The notes under the pieces are model-generated. The model was given only the letters and a program-made list of their open reading frames with translations. It was not told where the DNA came from and made no database searches. A stretch of 64,000 bases of DNA from Branchiostoma floridae (taxonomy: Eukaryota; Chordata; Leptocardii; Amphioxiformes; Branchiostomatidae): assembly GCF_000003815.2 (NCBI RefSeq), contig NC_049986.1:8497847-8561846 (forward strand). Reading direction: 5' to 3'. A program made the position numbers and the translations under genes. Every line of letters starts with the position of its first letter. Positions within the stretch are counted from its first letter, which is position 1. Positions 10,401 through 64,000 of the stretch are shown in pieces.

Positions 10401-12210
10401 ACTAATTGAACAATCGGGTTGGTCTTTCATACCCTTAACATGCCTACGTCATCAACGGCATCAACACCTTTCTCCGTCCTACAACTTACTAGTATGTGAC
10501 GTATGCGTTTTATGGGTAAATTTTCCACCCAAATGGATATAGACAGACGATTTTGATTAATTGCAAACGTTAGCAATGCCATAAAACGCTAAGCAAGCTG
10601 ACGAAATTTTGGCAACTCCACAGGTCCGATCCCGTTCATCATCACTGGTGAGCTGTTCCGCCAGGGGGCGCGCCCTGCCGCCTTCATGATCGGCGGCAGT
10701 GTCAACTTTGTCGCGAATGGCGCCGTGGGATTGGTGTTCCCCATACTACAGGTGAGGACTTGATCACAATCTTCGTGTGCCCGTCATAGTATCAAGCTTT
10801 AAGACGTCAAACGACCAGACGTTTTAAACAGCATTCTGCCATCCTCCTACATGTATCTACGCAGGGGTATCCAACAGCCAAACTGCCTGTCAGGATGTGC
10901 CCTGCTCTTTCAACCGTCACCCTTAGCTCCTGACCGCCCTGCTTATAGATATTAATGAGATTACCGTTATACATGCGAGACAGCTTTTGAAAACGGAAAG
11001 CCTATTCTCTGATTGGCTGACAGCTGGAGCGTCCAGCAGGGCACATCCAGACAAGCAGTTTGGCTGTTGGATGTCGGAGGATGCATTCAGCTAGCTTTCG
11101 TCACTAACGAAAGACAATGGGCGTAAATGTCTTAAAGTTCTGACCGTTCACAAAACCCATGGTTCCTTGAGTAAGTTTCAAAGTTTGCATTTTTGTGCAT
11201 ATAACGTTTATGCTGAAATGATTATCACTTCATCATCATCGATAAAAAAAAACATTGATCGACTTTTCACATTAGATCTATTTTTAACATTAGATTGTTG
11301 ATTATTTTAATACGTCTCGAACGTAACCATGAGCATATCAAAATCGAGAATCGAGGAAGCGTATAGAAAGCTGAAAGAAATTCTAATTCATGGCGGAATC
11401 GATATGAAAGCGAAACATTCCTGATCGACACACTTCTATCAATCAAATAAATGCATGCAAACAATGTATGAATTATCCTTGAAAAGTTTCATCAGATTGG
11501 TACGTCACTGAATAAGGGACTGTTTTTGCTTTAATCACACCAACTGTCCTGAAGAAGGTGGTAGACGGTCACCGAAACGTTAATTGGTGTGAAGAAAGCA
11601 ATGGTTATGTGAAAAGAGCATTTAATGTATGATTTATTGTTCACGATATAATGACAAACGCACAGAGCTGTTCACATTACTTTCCGCTTGCTCTCAAGAA
11701 TTTGCTACTCTCTGTTCGATAGATAAACTCAACTACATTCTGGGAGGCGATAACCCCCACTGTGTACAAGTAGGCAAAAATATCCACGAATGCTTATACC
11801 GTAGAACCAATAGTGTAAATGACATGCTAGATCCAATATGTTGACTTATTCATACCTATAGATATCCATATATGTCTGTTTAGTTGTACTGTAAGTAGTT
11901 GTTATACATGTAGACCTTACGAAAGTCGTACTTTTGTCGTGACAATAAATTAAAGATTTCTTGTTCTTGTATAAATCGCTTGTCAAGCACGGCCGTTTTC
12001 CATTGCCAGGCGAGGATCGGTGCCTTGACATTTCTCATCTTCATGGCGGTTTGCGTTCTGCTGTGCATCTTCGTCGCAGTCAAGGTGCCCGAGACAAGCA
12101 ACAAGACATTCGAAGATATCCAAAAGCTGTTTGGTGTCCAGGAAGACGCAAGCGGAGAAGCACCCAACGACATATCGAGCGATGCTTACGAGGGCACAAC
12201 GTGCTTGTAG
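1318..12210 (+). CDS. SLC2A/GLUT-like facilitative hexose transporter (partial, 9 exons)
   Basis: This is the gene-level entry; the exons are listed separately. Spliced, it gives about 420 residues of a major-facilitator sugar transporter, from about TM3 to the C-terminus. Family signatures appear in order: GRTIMGV after TM4, EVSPPNLRGALGT, FLPESPR after TM6, YYSTSIF in TM7, DKAGRR in the TM8-9 loop, GPGPIPF in TM10, ELFRQGARPAA, and the VPETSNKTF signature after TM12. Usual GLUT length is about 490-520, so roughly 75-100 N-terminal residues are missing to the left. The vertebrate QLS motif in TM7 is replaced by QFC. All junctions are GT/AG; phases agree except at exon 6/7. Expected role is facilitated hexose movement across the plasma membrane. 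The class (I or II) and substrate are not decidable from this sequence. Confidence 0.9.
1443..2069 (+). other. Intron
   Basis: Intron between transporter exons 1 and 2. It has open frames on both strands (for example 1638-1883 minus) but no recognisable protein, RNA or repeat. Confidence 0.6.
2070..2210 (+). CDS. GLUT-like exon 2 (TM4-TM5)
   Basis: Acceptor ag at 2068-2069 and donor gtaagt at 2211; phase 1 to phase 1. It encodes GCAIMVVSMYLAEVSPPNLR and then GALGTTQGVFLTTGILVSQI. The E-x-S-P-x-x-L-R-G-A-L-G block is diagnostic of the SLC2A family's TM4-TM5 loop. Confidence 0.92.
2211..2989 (+). other. Intron with a CG-rich repeat-like block
   Basis: Between about 2353 and 2720 the DNA is much richer in CG than its surroundings (many GGCCG and CGCCCG words). 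Its ends are loosely inverted: GTTTACAATTCA near 2368 and TGAATTATTGATTTGTAAAG near 2678. It is probably an old inverted-repeat element. The rest holds nothing recognised. Confidence 0.35.
2990..3127 (+). CDS. GLUT-like exon 3 (TM6 and PESPR)
   Basis: Acceptor AG at 2988-2989 keeps phase 1 and gives GSEERWPYLLGFYVIPAVLQ, then FLPESPRCLLIDKDDLEASR. The donor is gtatgg at 3128. PESPR is the conserved motif at the start of the large central loop. Nearby AGs (2992-2993 and 2997-2998) keep the frame too but lose the E-x-R-W-P match, so this acceptor was preferred. Confidence 0.92.
3274..3808. mobile_element. Harbinger-like MITE with 32-bp perfect TIRs
   Basis: The left end (3274-3305) and right end (3777-3808) are perfect 32-bp inverted repeats beginning GGCCACAGCAAG. 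Both are flanked by TAA (3271-3273 and 3809-3811), a 3-bp target duplication typical of PIF/Harbinger elements. The 535-bp element has no transposase frame; the open frames inside (3218-3448 minus, 3490-3840 plus) look like chance. It sits in transporter intron 3. The superfamily call rests on the TAA duplication and the GG start, so it is tentative; the element itself is clear. Confidence 0.78.
4142..4332 (+). CDS. GLUT-like exon 4 (central loop and TM7 start)
   Basis: ag at 4140-4141, donor gtacga at 4333, phase 1 in and phase 0 out. It encodes ALVKLQGAHINQDVYMQEMK and the loop acidic helix, then SRSLRPQLLICVVVWLGQQF and CGSYA. Position and context match GLUT LRG...EM...RQPIL...QQLSGINA. 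The QLSGIN block reads QFCGSYA here, an unusual change at the TM7 motif linked to substrate preference in vertebrate GLUTs. Confidence 0.9.
4365..4687. mobile_element. GGGCACA-ended MITE, copy 1
   Basis: The ends are inverted: CGGGCACATCCCGCCGTACG from 4365, and its counterpart CGTACGGCGGGTTGTGCCC ending about 4685, followed by TTA. About 320 bp. A second copy at 8487-8803 matches along its whole length (shared words include GAGGCCACGTCCGCCACGTA and CAGCACGTATTTGCACGTAC). Overlapping long open frames on both strands reflect the CG-rich composition, not genes. Confidence 0.75.
5109..5219 (+). CDS. GLUT-like exon 5 (TM7-TM8)
   Basis: Acceptor tttttcag at 5101-5108, donor gtaaga at 5220, phase 0 to 0, 37 codons. 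It encodes ILYYSTSIFLSAGVPEEYSD and then YATIGVGGINVLTTVVF. YYSTSIF followed by ATIG is the classic TM7-TM8 sequence of glucose transporters. Confidence 0.93.
5428..5650. repeat. Inverted-repeat element (GTTACGTCACATT ends)
   Basis: AGCGTTACGTCACATTTGC followed by CCGGGGCCCGGTCGG near 5448-5480 reappears inverted near 5601-5636 (CGGTCGGGCCCCGG, then AATGTGACGTTAGCC). Flanking CCTTGG-like words may be the outer ends. About 200 bp with no coding content, in transporter intron 5 next to the LINE. Confidence 0.5.
5650..7450 (-). mobile_element. CR1/jockey-type LINE, 5'-truncated
   Basis: The minus strand carries an open frame from 7371 to 5755 (538 residues) covering most of a non-LTR reverse transcriptase. 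Landmarks in order: NPSKATGPDGLPPRLLK, NYRPVSLTSVCGKVLE, QHGFRKGLSCESQL, DFSKAFDTVPHERL, SGVPQGTVLGPLLFLLYIND, catalytic FADD, YLGVQLSDDLRW, and the C-terminal tail with SFFPRTIPEWNALP. The endonuclease domain is missing (5' truncated near 7440). Upstream of the ATG the coding continues in another frame (residues KEKADALGAQFESVFT). The shift comes from a 10-bp tandem duplication, GGTAAAGGTC, at about 7325-7340. A short 3' UTR runs to about 5650. The copy is otherwise intact and so fairly young. It lies antisense in a transporter intron. Confidence 0.9.
7580..7849 (-). mobile_element. Penelope-like element 3' end with hammerhead-like motif
   Basis: Minus frame 7849-7664 encodes IKEAVWLRKSTPVMNRDEGG then YKLSHVWD. 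This resembles the C-terminal tail of Penelope-like retroelement proteins after the GIY-YIG endonuclease (E-A-x-x-x-R-K...MNRDEG-x-Y-x-L-SH-x-x-D). Immediately 3' (7661-7623, minus) is a hammerhead-like core. The outer ends are a 20-bp inverted pair, GGACATAAGAATTTTCTTTT, at 7580 and its complement ending at 7838. The reverse transcriptase is absent, so this is a strongly 5'-truncated copy. Confidence 0.7.
7623..7661 (-). ncRNA. Hammerhead-like ribozyme core
   Basis: On the minus strand the order is GCT, CTGAGGA, stem-loop GATG...CATC, GAAAC, GTC, AGC. This fits the hammerhead layout: stem I GCT/AGC, the CUGANGA box, stem II, the GAAA box and a GUC cleavage triplet. Stem III would be only the palindrome ACGU, so activity would be expected as a dimer, as described for Penelope-like elements and retrozymes. 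There is an extra A between the CUGANGA box and stem II, so activity is uncertain. Confidence 0.5.
8016..8120 (+). CDS. GLUT-like exon 6 (TM8-TM9)
   Basis: Acceptor tctag at 8011-8015, donor gtaaat at 8121, 35 codons in phase 0. It encodes MMVVDKAGRRALLLWGVAIM and then VFSHAILTVTLGLTE. D-x-x-GRR is the conserved TM8-TM9 loop signature. With this donor the exon ends in phase 0, but exon 7 needs phase 1; a weaker donor at 8110 (CTGG|gtctga) would fix the phase. Confidence 0.88.
8206..8400. repeat. Short tandem repeat with CCAATCAGCA units
   Basis: Three diverged units start at about 8206, 8268 and 8358. Each opens with CCAATCAGCA or CCAAATCAGCA, followed by GGCTAGCA-like and GAAGGCCAATA words. 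Spacing is about 62 and 90 bp. The CCAAT words are part of the repeat and are not proposed as promoter boxes. Confidence 0.6.
8487..8803. mobile_element. GGGCACA-ended MITE, copy 2
   Basis: It begins GGGCACAACCCGCCGGACG and ends CGTACGGCGGGTTGTACC, matching copy 1 at 4365-4687 in the same orientation. It lies in transporter intron 6. The two copies differ by scattered substitutions and small gaps. Confidence 0.75.
9336..9452 (+). CDS. GLUT-like exon 7 (TM9-TM10)
   Basis: The acceptor follows a T-rich tract and is ag at 9334-9335; the donor is gtacaa at 9453. It needs phase 1 at its start to read GDPNATMSAAAPFVNPYQW, then ISYLSIVFAIVCIIAFAIGP. The WISYLSIV...GPG block matches GLUT TM9-TM10 (WMSYLSIV...GPGPIP). 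The extra segment DPNATMSAAAPFVNP before TM10 is longer than in vertebrate class I GLUTs and contains an N-x-T. Confidence 0.88.
9520..9897 (+). mobile_element. tRNA-derived SINE
   Basis: The head resembles a tRNA gene: A-box-like TAGCGCAGCGGGACC at 9531-9545 and B-box GGTTCAAATCC at 9574-9584. An unrelated body of about 290 bp and an A/C-rich tail, (ACCAA)n at 9878-9896, follow. It does not fold as a full tRNA gene. It sits in transporter intron 7, same strand. Confidence 0.75.
9900..9935. repeat. Short dispersed repeat (CACCTGGATGTCTAA)
   Basis: TTGGCGTATCTTATCACCTGG then ATGTCTAA recurs at 31228-31265 (TTGGCGTATCTTACTACCTGG). The end motif recurs inverted at about 50929-50948 and 55125-55148. 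The element type is not recognised. Confidence 0.5.
10060..10233. mobile_element. pogo-like MITE, copy 1 (174 bp)
   Basis: The ends are inverted, CAGTGGAAGCCGCTTAATTG and its counterpart ending GGCTTCCACTG, and TA flanks both sides (10058-10059, 10234-10235). The 174-bp length and sequence match copies at 25715, 48106 and 62918. The CAGTRGAAGCC end and TA target duplication suggest the pogo/Tigger group of Tc1/mariner. Non-coding. Confidence 0.8.
10345..10420 (+). repeat. LINE 3' UTR-like scrap
   Basis: CTGCATTTAGCCCATATGG here resembles CTGCATTTAGCCCCAATGGG near 1250 in the 3' UTR of the LINE remnant at 815-1300. This suggests a second, very short copy of the same LINE tail. Confidence 0.3.
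10624..10751 (+). CDS. GLUT-like exon 8 (TM10-TM11)
   Basis: Acceptor cacag at 10619-10623, donor gtgagg at 10752, phase 1 in and phase 0 out. It encodes GPIPFIITGELFRQGARPAA and then FMIGGSVNFVANGAVGLVFP and ILQ. GPGPIP...ELFxQGxRPAA is a hallmark of the GLUT TM10-TM11 region. Confidence 0.93.
10831..11092. mobile_element. Inverted-repeat MITE (ATCCAACAGCCAAACTG)
   Basis: TATCCAACAGCCAAACTGCC and AGGATGTGCCCTGCT at 10868-10907 are mirrored by AGCAGGGCACATCC and AGTTTGGCTGTTGGATG at 11035-11072. The outer parts (GCATTCTGCCATCCTCC, and GGAGGATGCATTCAG) also pair. It lies in transporter intron 8. Target duplication is not clear. Confidence 0.65.
11536..11591 (+). ncRNA. Hammerhead-like motif of a Penelope-like scrap
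   Basis: The order is CACACCAA (11536-11543), CTGAAGA (11549), stem GGTG...CACC, GAAACGTT (11574-11581), TTGGTGTG (11584-11591). The outer 8-bp pair could be stem I, with CUGANGA, stem II, GAAA and a GUU triplet as in a hammerhead. A few unpaired bases between stem I and the core suggest decay. No Penelope coding sequence is adjacent. Confidence 0.42.
12010..12210 (+). CDS. GLUT-like last exon (TM11-TM12, C-terminus)
   Basis: Acceptor gccag at 12005-12009, phase 0, stop TAG at 12208-12210. It encodes ARIGALTFLIFMAVCVLLCI and then KVPETSNKTFEDIQKLF and an acidic/serine-rich tail ending TTCL. V-P-E-T-x-x-K-T-F-E-D-I is the family's post-TM12 signature. Confidence 0.93.
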   Translation, partial: ARIGALTFLIFMAVCVLLCIFVAVKVPETSNKTFEDIQKLFGVQEDASGEAPNDISSDAYEGTTCL

Positions 12211-13194
12211 AGCAAAACAGTGCCTTATTCATGTTCTATTGGAAAGGGAAAATGTCGTTTCTTATTTTTGTGAAAATCATTGCCATCTGCTTATATCTCA
12301 ACAAAATGTCGTATTTTTATGCGTGCAGAAAACAAACTCTTAAGAATGTTATAGCTTTTCGTAAACCAAGGGAAAATGTAGCAAAGTATTCGGATGTTCC
12401 GTGTAAGAAATCACGAAATAATTTTTCAGAAATCAGTTTCTAATACAGTCCTTGACATGTACCTAATATTTCTTGTCGCTTGGGCTTAATTTTTAAATAT
12501 TAAGCCTTTAAATGTAGGAAGGACTTGGAAGAGTCAGAGCAAAGATATGGTTAAAATTATTACTTGAAAGGCAAAGTTTGTATCCTTATTTTTCGTAACA
12601 TGATGTGTTTCACTACTTGTATGTTGTTGTTGTTGCTGCTGTGGTTACATCCCCAGTACTTTTATGGGTCCGACATGTCGCACGTCCCAAGTCTATCTGA
12701 CTAGTAACACTGTACTACAAACTCTATAAAAACTCGGGCTCATGCCTTTGTAATATAAACGACTCAGAAAGTTTTATTTATAGTTATCATTCTTAATCTC
12801 AAATGGTCGCTTTTTCAAAAACAAAGTCAAAAATTCCAAACCCCTTTGTGAGCCTTCCATGGTATCCCCATCCCGAAAGAATGGAATGTTGGCAATTTGA
12901 CGGCCGTTTTAGCCACTTTTCAGAACGCGGCCGGAAGCGGTACTGCAGCTTGGGCTCTCATAGGGTATGTCGTCCCTAGTTGTAACATGTGAAAATGAAC
13001 AAGAACTTATGTTTAAAGCCTGCGAAAAGCTTTCCTAAACAAGTCCAGACATCTCAACACGTATCTAGAATGACGCCTAAGACACTAGTTGACATAAAAA
13101 GGATAGTTTTAGGCGCCGCGCGAGGAGCCCACGTAACACCCTAGGCCCTGTCGACCCCTATATTCCAAGACCCCAAGCGCCACCTATATAGCAG
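12211..13194. other. Intergenic / transporter 3' region
   Basis: Downstream of the transporter stop. It probably includes the 3' UTR, but no convincing AATAAA signal was seen on the plus strand close to the stop. No gene, RNA or repeat recognised. Confidence 0.5.
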
Positions 13195-14181
13195 CAGTGG
13201 GTACCAGTACAGAAAATTCTGTTACAGATACGATTTGGTCCAGAGGATCAGGTCTCGGTACAAACCTGGATCTAATTTTTTGTGAAACTAAAAAAAAAAT
13301 GGTGCAATTTTCTACAACAGGACCTATTTGACAGAGTATCTGACTCCCACTGGTGTTTTAAAATCCTGTCATGAGAACTTTGTAAATTTGACTGTAGAAA
13401 CATGGTAGGCTATTACTATAAACTCTACTATACTTTGCTGTTATTTTCTTGAACCAGTAAGCGCCAAAACATTAAAACCCCTGCTAATATAATCTGTCCA
13501 TTTTCGTATCGGTCCAAAATCCGGTCCACTGCTTTTTCGCGTTTTTTTTTCTGGACTGGTCCAACAAGAAAAAAACAAACGGTACTGTACTACGAGGGGC
13601 GTGCAATAAGTAATGGTCCTGACCCACTTCCAGTTGTCTGATCTAAATGAAATTTTGTATGTGTAATAATTCTTATCTCTATGGGTTATGTTGCAAAAGA
13701 CAGCTCTGAACTAATTGTGGTTTCTGATTTACTGGTGTTTGAACTTAGGTGCGAAATGGACCAGGTGTGAAATGGAACCAGTTGAGTGTCGCGCAGTGAT
13801 CCGGTTTTTGTATTTGAAAGGACGCACACCAAAGAAGACTTTTGATGAAATAAATGAAACTTATGGTGATGATGCCCCATCATATGACCTTGTAAAACGC
13901 TGACATCCTGAATTCAAACGTGGCTGGAAGTCTGTGGAAACAGCTCCCAGACCTGGTCGTCCCTCTTGTGCCATTGATGAGGCATCAGTTGGAGGACCAA
14001 CCTGGGGTGTCCTACAAAATCGGTGTCCAGAGCTGCATCAAACGATGGGAGAAATGCATAACTCTGGGTGATTCCTATGAAGAGAAAGACTAATAACTGT
14101 GCCAAGTTTCATTAATCTCCTGCTATGGGAAATGGGTCAGGACCATTACTAATTGCACGCCCCTCGTAGTACCCACCCCTA
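13195..14181. mobile_element. GGGTACC-ended MITE split by a mariner
   Basis: The left end GTGGGTACCAGTACAGAAAA is near 13199 and the right end GTACCCACCCC at 14169-14179. In between are CCGGTCCACTG and CTGGACTGGTCCAACAAG words shared with copies at 49311-49576 and about 41470-41552. A mariner derivative (13593-14166) interrupts it next to the right end. Confidence 0.65.
13593..14166 (+). mobile_element. Internally deleted mariner
   Basis: Ends CGAGGGGCGTGCAATAAGTA (13593) and its complement ending 14166 are inverted repeats flanked by TA, the Tc1/mariner target. The remaining coding is the N-terminal HTH half, MEPVECRAVIRFLYLKGRTP then KTFDEINETYGDDAPSYDLV (13772-13903). It runs on as EFKRGWKSVETAPRPGRPS and then jumps to the C-terminal end, IKRWEKCITLGDSYEEKD (about 14037-14092). 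The catalytic DDE core between them has been deleted, so the copy cannot make active transposase but kept both ends. It was inserted into the MITE at 13195-14181. Confidence 0.82.
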
Positions 14182-16908
14182 CTACATACTACAAGGATCT
14201 GAGTGAACAATATCGATATCCACACTGAAAAAACAAAAAAAAAACAACTAAACCATAAACATTGACTCTTCTTCCTTGGGTATCTGATTTCTGCTTTAAT
14301 CTTCTCCCATGAATAATACACACTTACATCATCAGACATCGAGGAGGGGAAACGGAAACAACAATCTACCAGACATCTCTACACAGAATAAAAGAGAAGG
14401 AACAGTTCTTCCCTGGCCATTTCAAAAATACAATGACCAAGACAACACCTCCCTCTTGAAATGTACAAGTAAGTACCCACAGTTGTACCATGGTACTATA
14501 ATTGCATACTATACAAAACTATGTACAATGTTGGCTCACATTTTTTAGTACCTAAGTCTGGCACTATATGACGGAGCTCTGCATGTCCCCCTAGTGACTG
14601 CAAAGGCATTGCAGTCAATAATGTTCACCTTGTTGGGATGTTCCACTTTATCTGGCAGGGGTGGGTGGATATTTTGAGTGTTTAAATTTTGTCCACATCT
14701 TACTTTTGAATTTACTTTCCGCATAGAAGATGTGATAATAAAAGAAAAACACCATACACACCCCTCCTAAACTGGAACAGCCCTTTTAAAACTCCATAAC
14801 TTGTGCTCATACCATTTCAAATATTTGTCTACAGCGTTCCTTGCAATCACACCATTTTGTGCCAGTTATTGCTTGCTCAAGCTATTAGCTACAAGACTGT
14901 ACAAGATTTCTGTGGCGGTGCTTTCTTCACATGATTCCACAAGTTTTTAAGTACAATGTGTGTCAAGTACGATGGCACTGTCTTCTAGTACATACCCGTG
15001 ATACTACACAAGTCATACAACAATGGCAAAATCACTGTAAATGCAAACTTTCTTTTCATGTATGTACCCAGTACATGATGATGATGTATACATAAGTGAT
15101 AAAGAAAAGTTATTTCTGAAGTGTGTTTAAAGCGGTGCATTTGAAACAGTAGGAAAATTTCCCTTGTCTTTTGTACTTGTGGGAGGTAGTGGCTGACATA
15201 CATATTTTTTTGGCGATGCCTCAGGGGCAAAGGCATTTCTACTTCTGAGGTTTTAGCTTTAATAAATTGGTTAAGGAGCAATAAAATTCTGCGTAGTTAA
15301 GCGTATTAATGATTCAAAGGATTTGTCACAAATACTATTACTTGCTTTCCCCTGGCGTAATTCTTATATCTGTTATACACCACTGAACATCATATACAAG
15401 AATAGCACAAGCCAAATGCAATTCACTATTCTTGGGTACCTACTTGCATATAAAAAACTGATTTTGATATTCAAAATTTTGTTCAACAGTTAGTGGGTGA
15501 TATAATGGCAGTAACAGTGGTCCCTACCCTGACAATGGTACATACAGACATAACCTTCAAAAAAGTGCTCCCTATATTCTGTTATAGCTAAAAACATTTT
15601 CTGTGACAAGTACATTTCTTAGAATACATGTTCCCATCTCTTTGTAAGGGGGTTCGACCATTTGATGTTCTGGGGGAGGAACAAACCCTGTTATAACCTC
15701 TATAAAAAGTCTTGATATAAATTTGTTCCCTTTCATTGTGCAGTAAGTCACTTTTCTTAAAAGGTAGCCTAAAAAAATGATCCTCCCCCAAACATCAACT
15801 GAATAAACCCTCAATATAAGCATGACTTGGGCATCAGTGTTGCATAAATAAATGTTTCCGGCGCCATTTTTAGCACAAGTTATTCATAAACACCACAAAT
15901 TTGCATATCAGTAAGTGATAGCCAAGGCACTATCAACAACACAGTGCATAGCATTATTCCCATTTTGCTGCCTTGACCTTTAAATCAACAAATAGTGCTG
16001 TATATTCTTCATGTATGTAAAGATATGTACTAGAAATTTTTGTATAGAAAATTTTCCTCCTATCTACAAAAAAAATCCACCAAGGAGAAGTACAATAGGT
16101 TGGATATCTTTCCTTCACTTGTATAGAAAATTGATACAATGACTTCATAGCCAACTGTGTTGGGTTAAACGTTAACATTTCTGAATGTGCTCTGTATATC
16201 TGAAGTTATGTCAACTTTGTAACATAAATAGCTAGCATCTTATAAGTGTAAATTGAGTTAAAATGCAAAAATGGCTTTGACAGTAATTTTGCAATCGTAT
16301 TTGCAGCGATTTCTTCAGTATTGGTAATACTTGCTAAGTCCAAAAATCAGGGTTAGATTACCAAGCCTCCTATTTGCAAACTTTCATTCGCATCTCCAAA
16401 TAATGGTTTTGCTCTTGAAAACCAGTATAACTGTGAACAAATAGTTTTTTTTTGAAGATTTTGCAAGAGTATTATGATTGTGTTTGGAGACTTTCACATG
16501 GGCTAAGTCTGGGCACTCTTGTTAAATGTTTCCTCGCTTCTAACTTACGTAAGTAAGAAATGGTAAAATTGACAGTTATGCATCTACCACAACTTTTACA
16601 TAAGCTTTAAAATGCTGATTTTGTTTCCATCTTTGCGTAGTGTAAAATAAGAATCATTTCATCACTCCCTGGCATTGGTGACATGGCAAGCAAGCAGGCT
16701 CGGACATCACTGTAGTAGTACGTGTATTTTCCTGGTAATAATAATAATAACAAGAGCATTCCCCGCTGATTATTATGATAACTAAACCTTTCAATAATCA
16801 CCTCAACCATCTTCCCAAGCTTATTTTTCAGCTGAAGAATAATATCAGCCAAAGTTTTTCAGGAGAAACTATACATAGTATATGATATTTATCTATGGTC
16901 CATCCTTG
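14182..16908. other. Convergent intergenic region
   Basis: AT-rich, with many stops in all frames. It should contain the PKN 3' UTR (minus strand, below 16909). No gene, RNA or inverted-repeat element was recognised. A short ATA/TAA-rich microsatellite lies at about 16736-16750. Confidence 0.5.

Positions 16909-64000
<47,092 letters not shown>

Overview
The window looks like intron-rich metazoan nuclear DNA. It is AT-rich, has canonical GT/AG introns, and carries many short inverted-repeat transposons. It contains a chordate-like PKN kinase gene and an SLC2A-type sugar transporter gene. The mix of FADD-type LINEs, a tRNA-headed SINE, Penelope-like remnants and abundant MITEs suggests an invertebrate deuterostome, most likely a lancelet (Branchiostoma). 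The species call is inference.

Layout: (1) 1-1317 is upstream flank with a broken LINE 3' end. (2) 1318-12210, plus strand, holds nine exons of a facilitative hexose transporter (SLC2A/GLUT-like). They run from about TM3 to the stop codon; the N-terminal exons lie to the left of the window. The introns hold a Harbinger-like MITE, two copies of a GGGCACA-ended MITE, a CR1/jockey-type LINE on the minus strand, a Penelope-like 3' end with a hammerhead-like motif, a SINE and a pogo-like MITE. (3) 12211-16908 is the interval between two convergent genes. It includes an internally deleted mariner nested in another MITE. (4) 16909-64000, minus strand, holds twenty exons of a protein kinase N gene (PKN1/2/3 family). 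They encode about 915 residues: the end of HR1a, HR1b and HR1c, the C2-like region, the proline-rich linker, the AGC kinase domain and the C-terminal hydrophobic motif. The first exons lie to the right. The intron at 42777-63933 is 21 kb and full of repeats, including a 5'-truncated LINE with an intact 12-bp target duplication.

The two genes converge tail to tail, and nothing in the sequence links their functions. No operon, CRISPR array or bacterial-style system is present. The most interesting signals are: a family of CAGGG-ended elements with 5-bp target duplications whose members carry different repeated internal words; a 27-nt candidate microexon in PKN that repeats the first nine residues of the next exon with only synonymous differences; and hammerhead-ribozyme-like cores in Penelope-like remnants.
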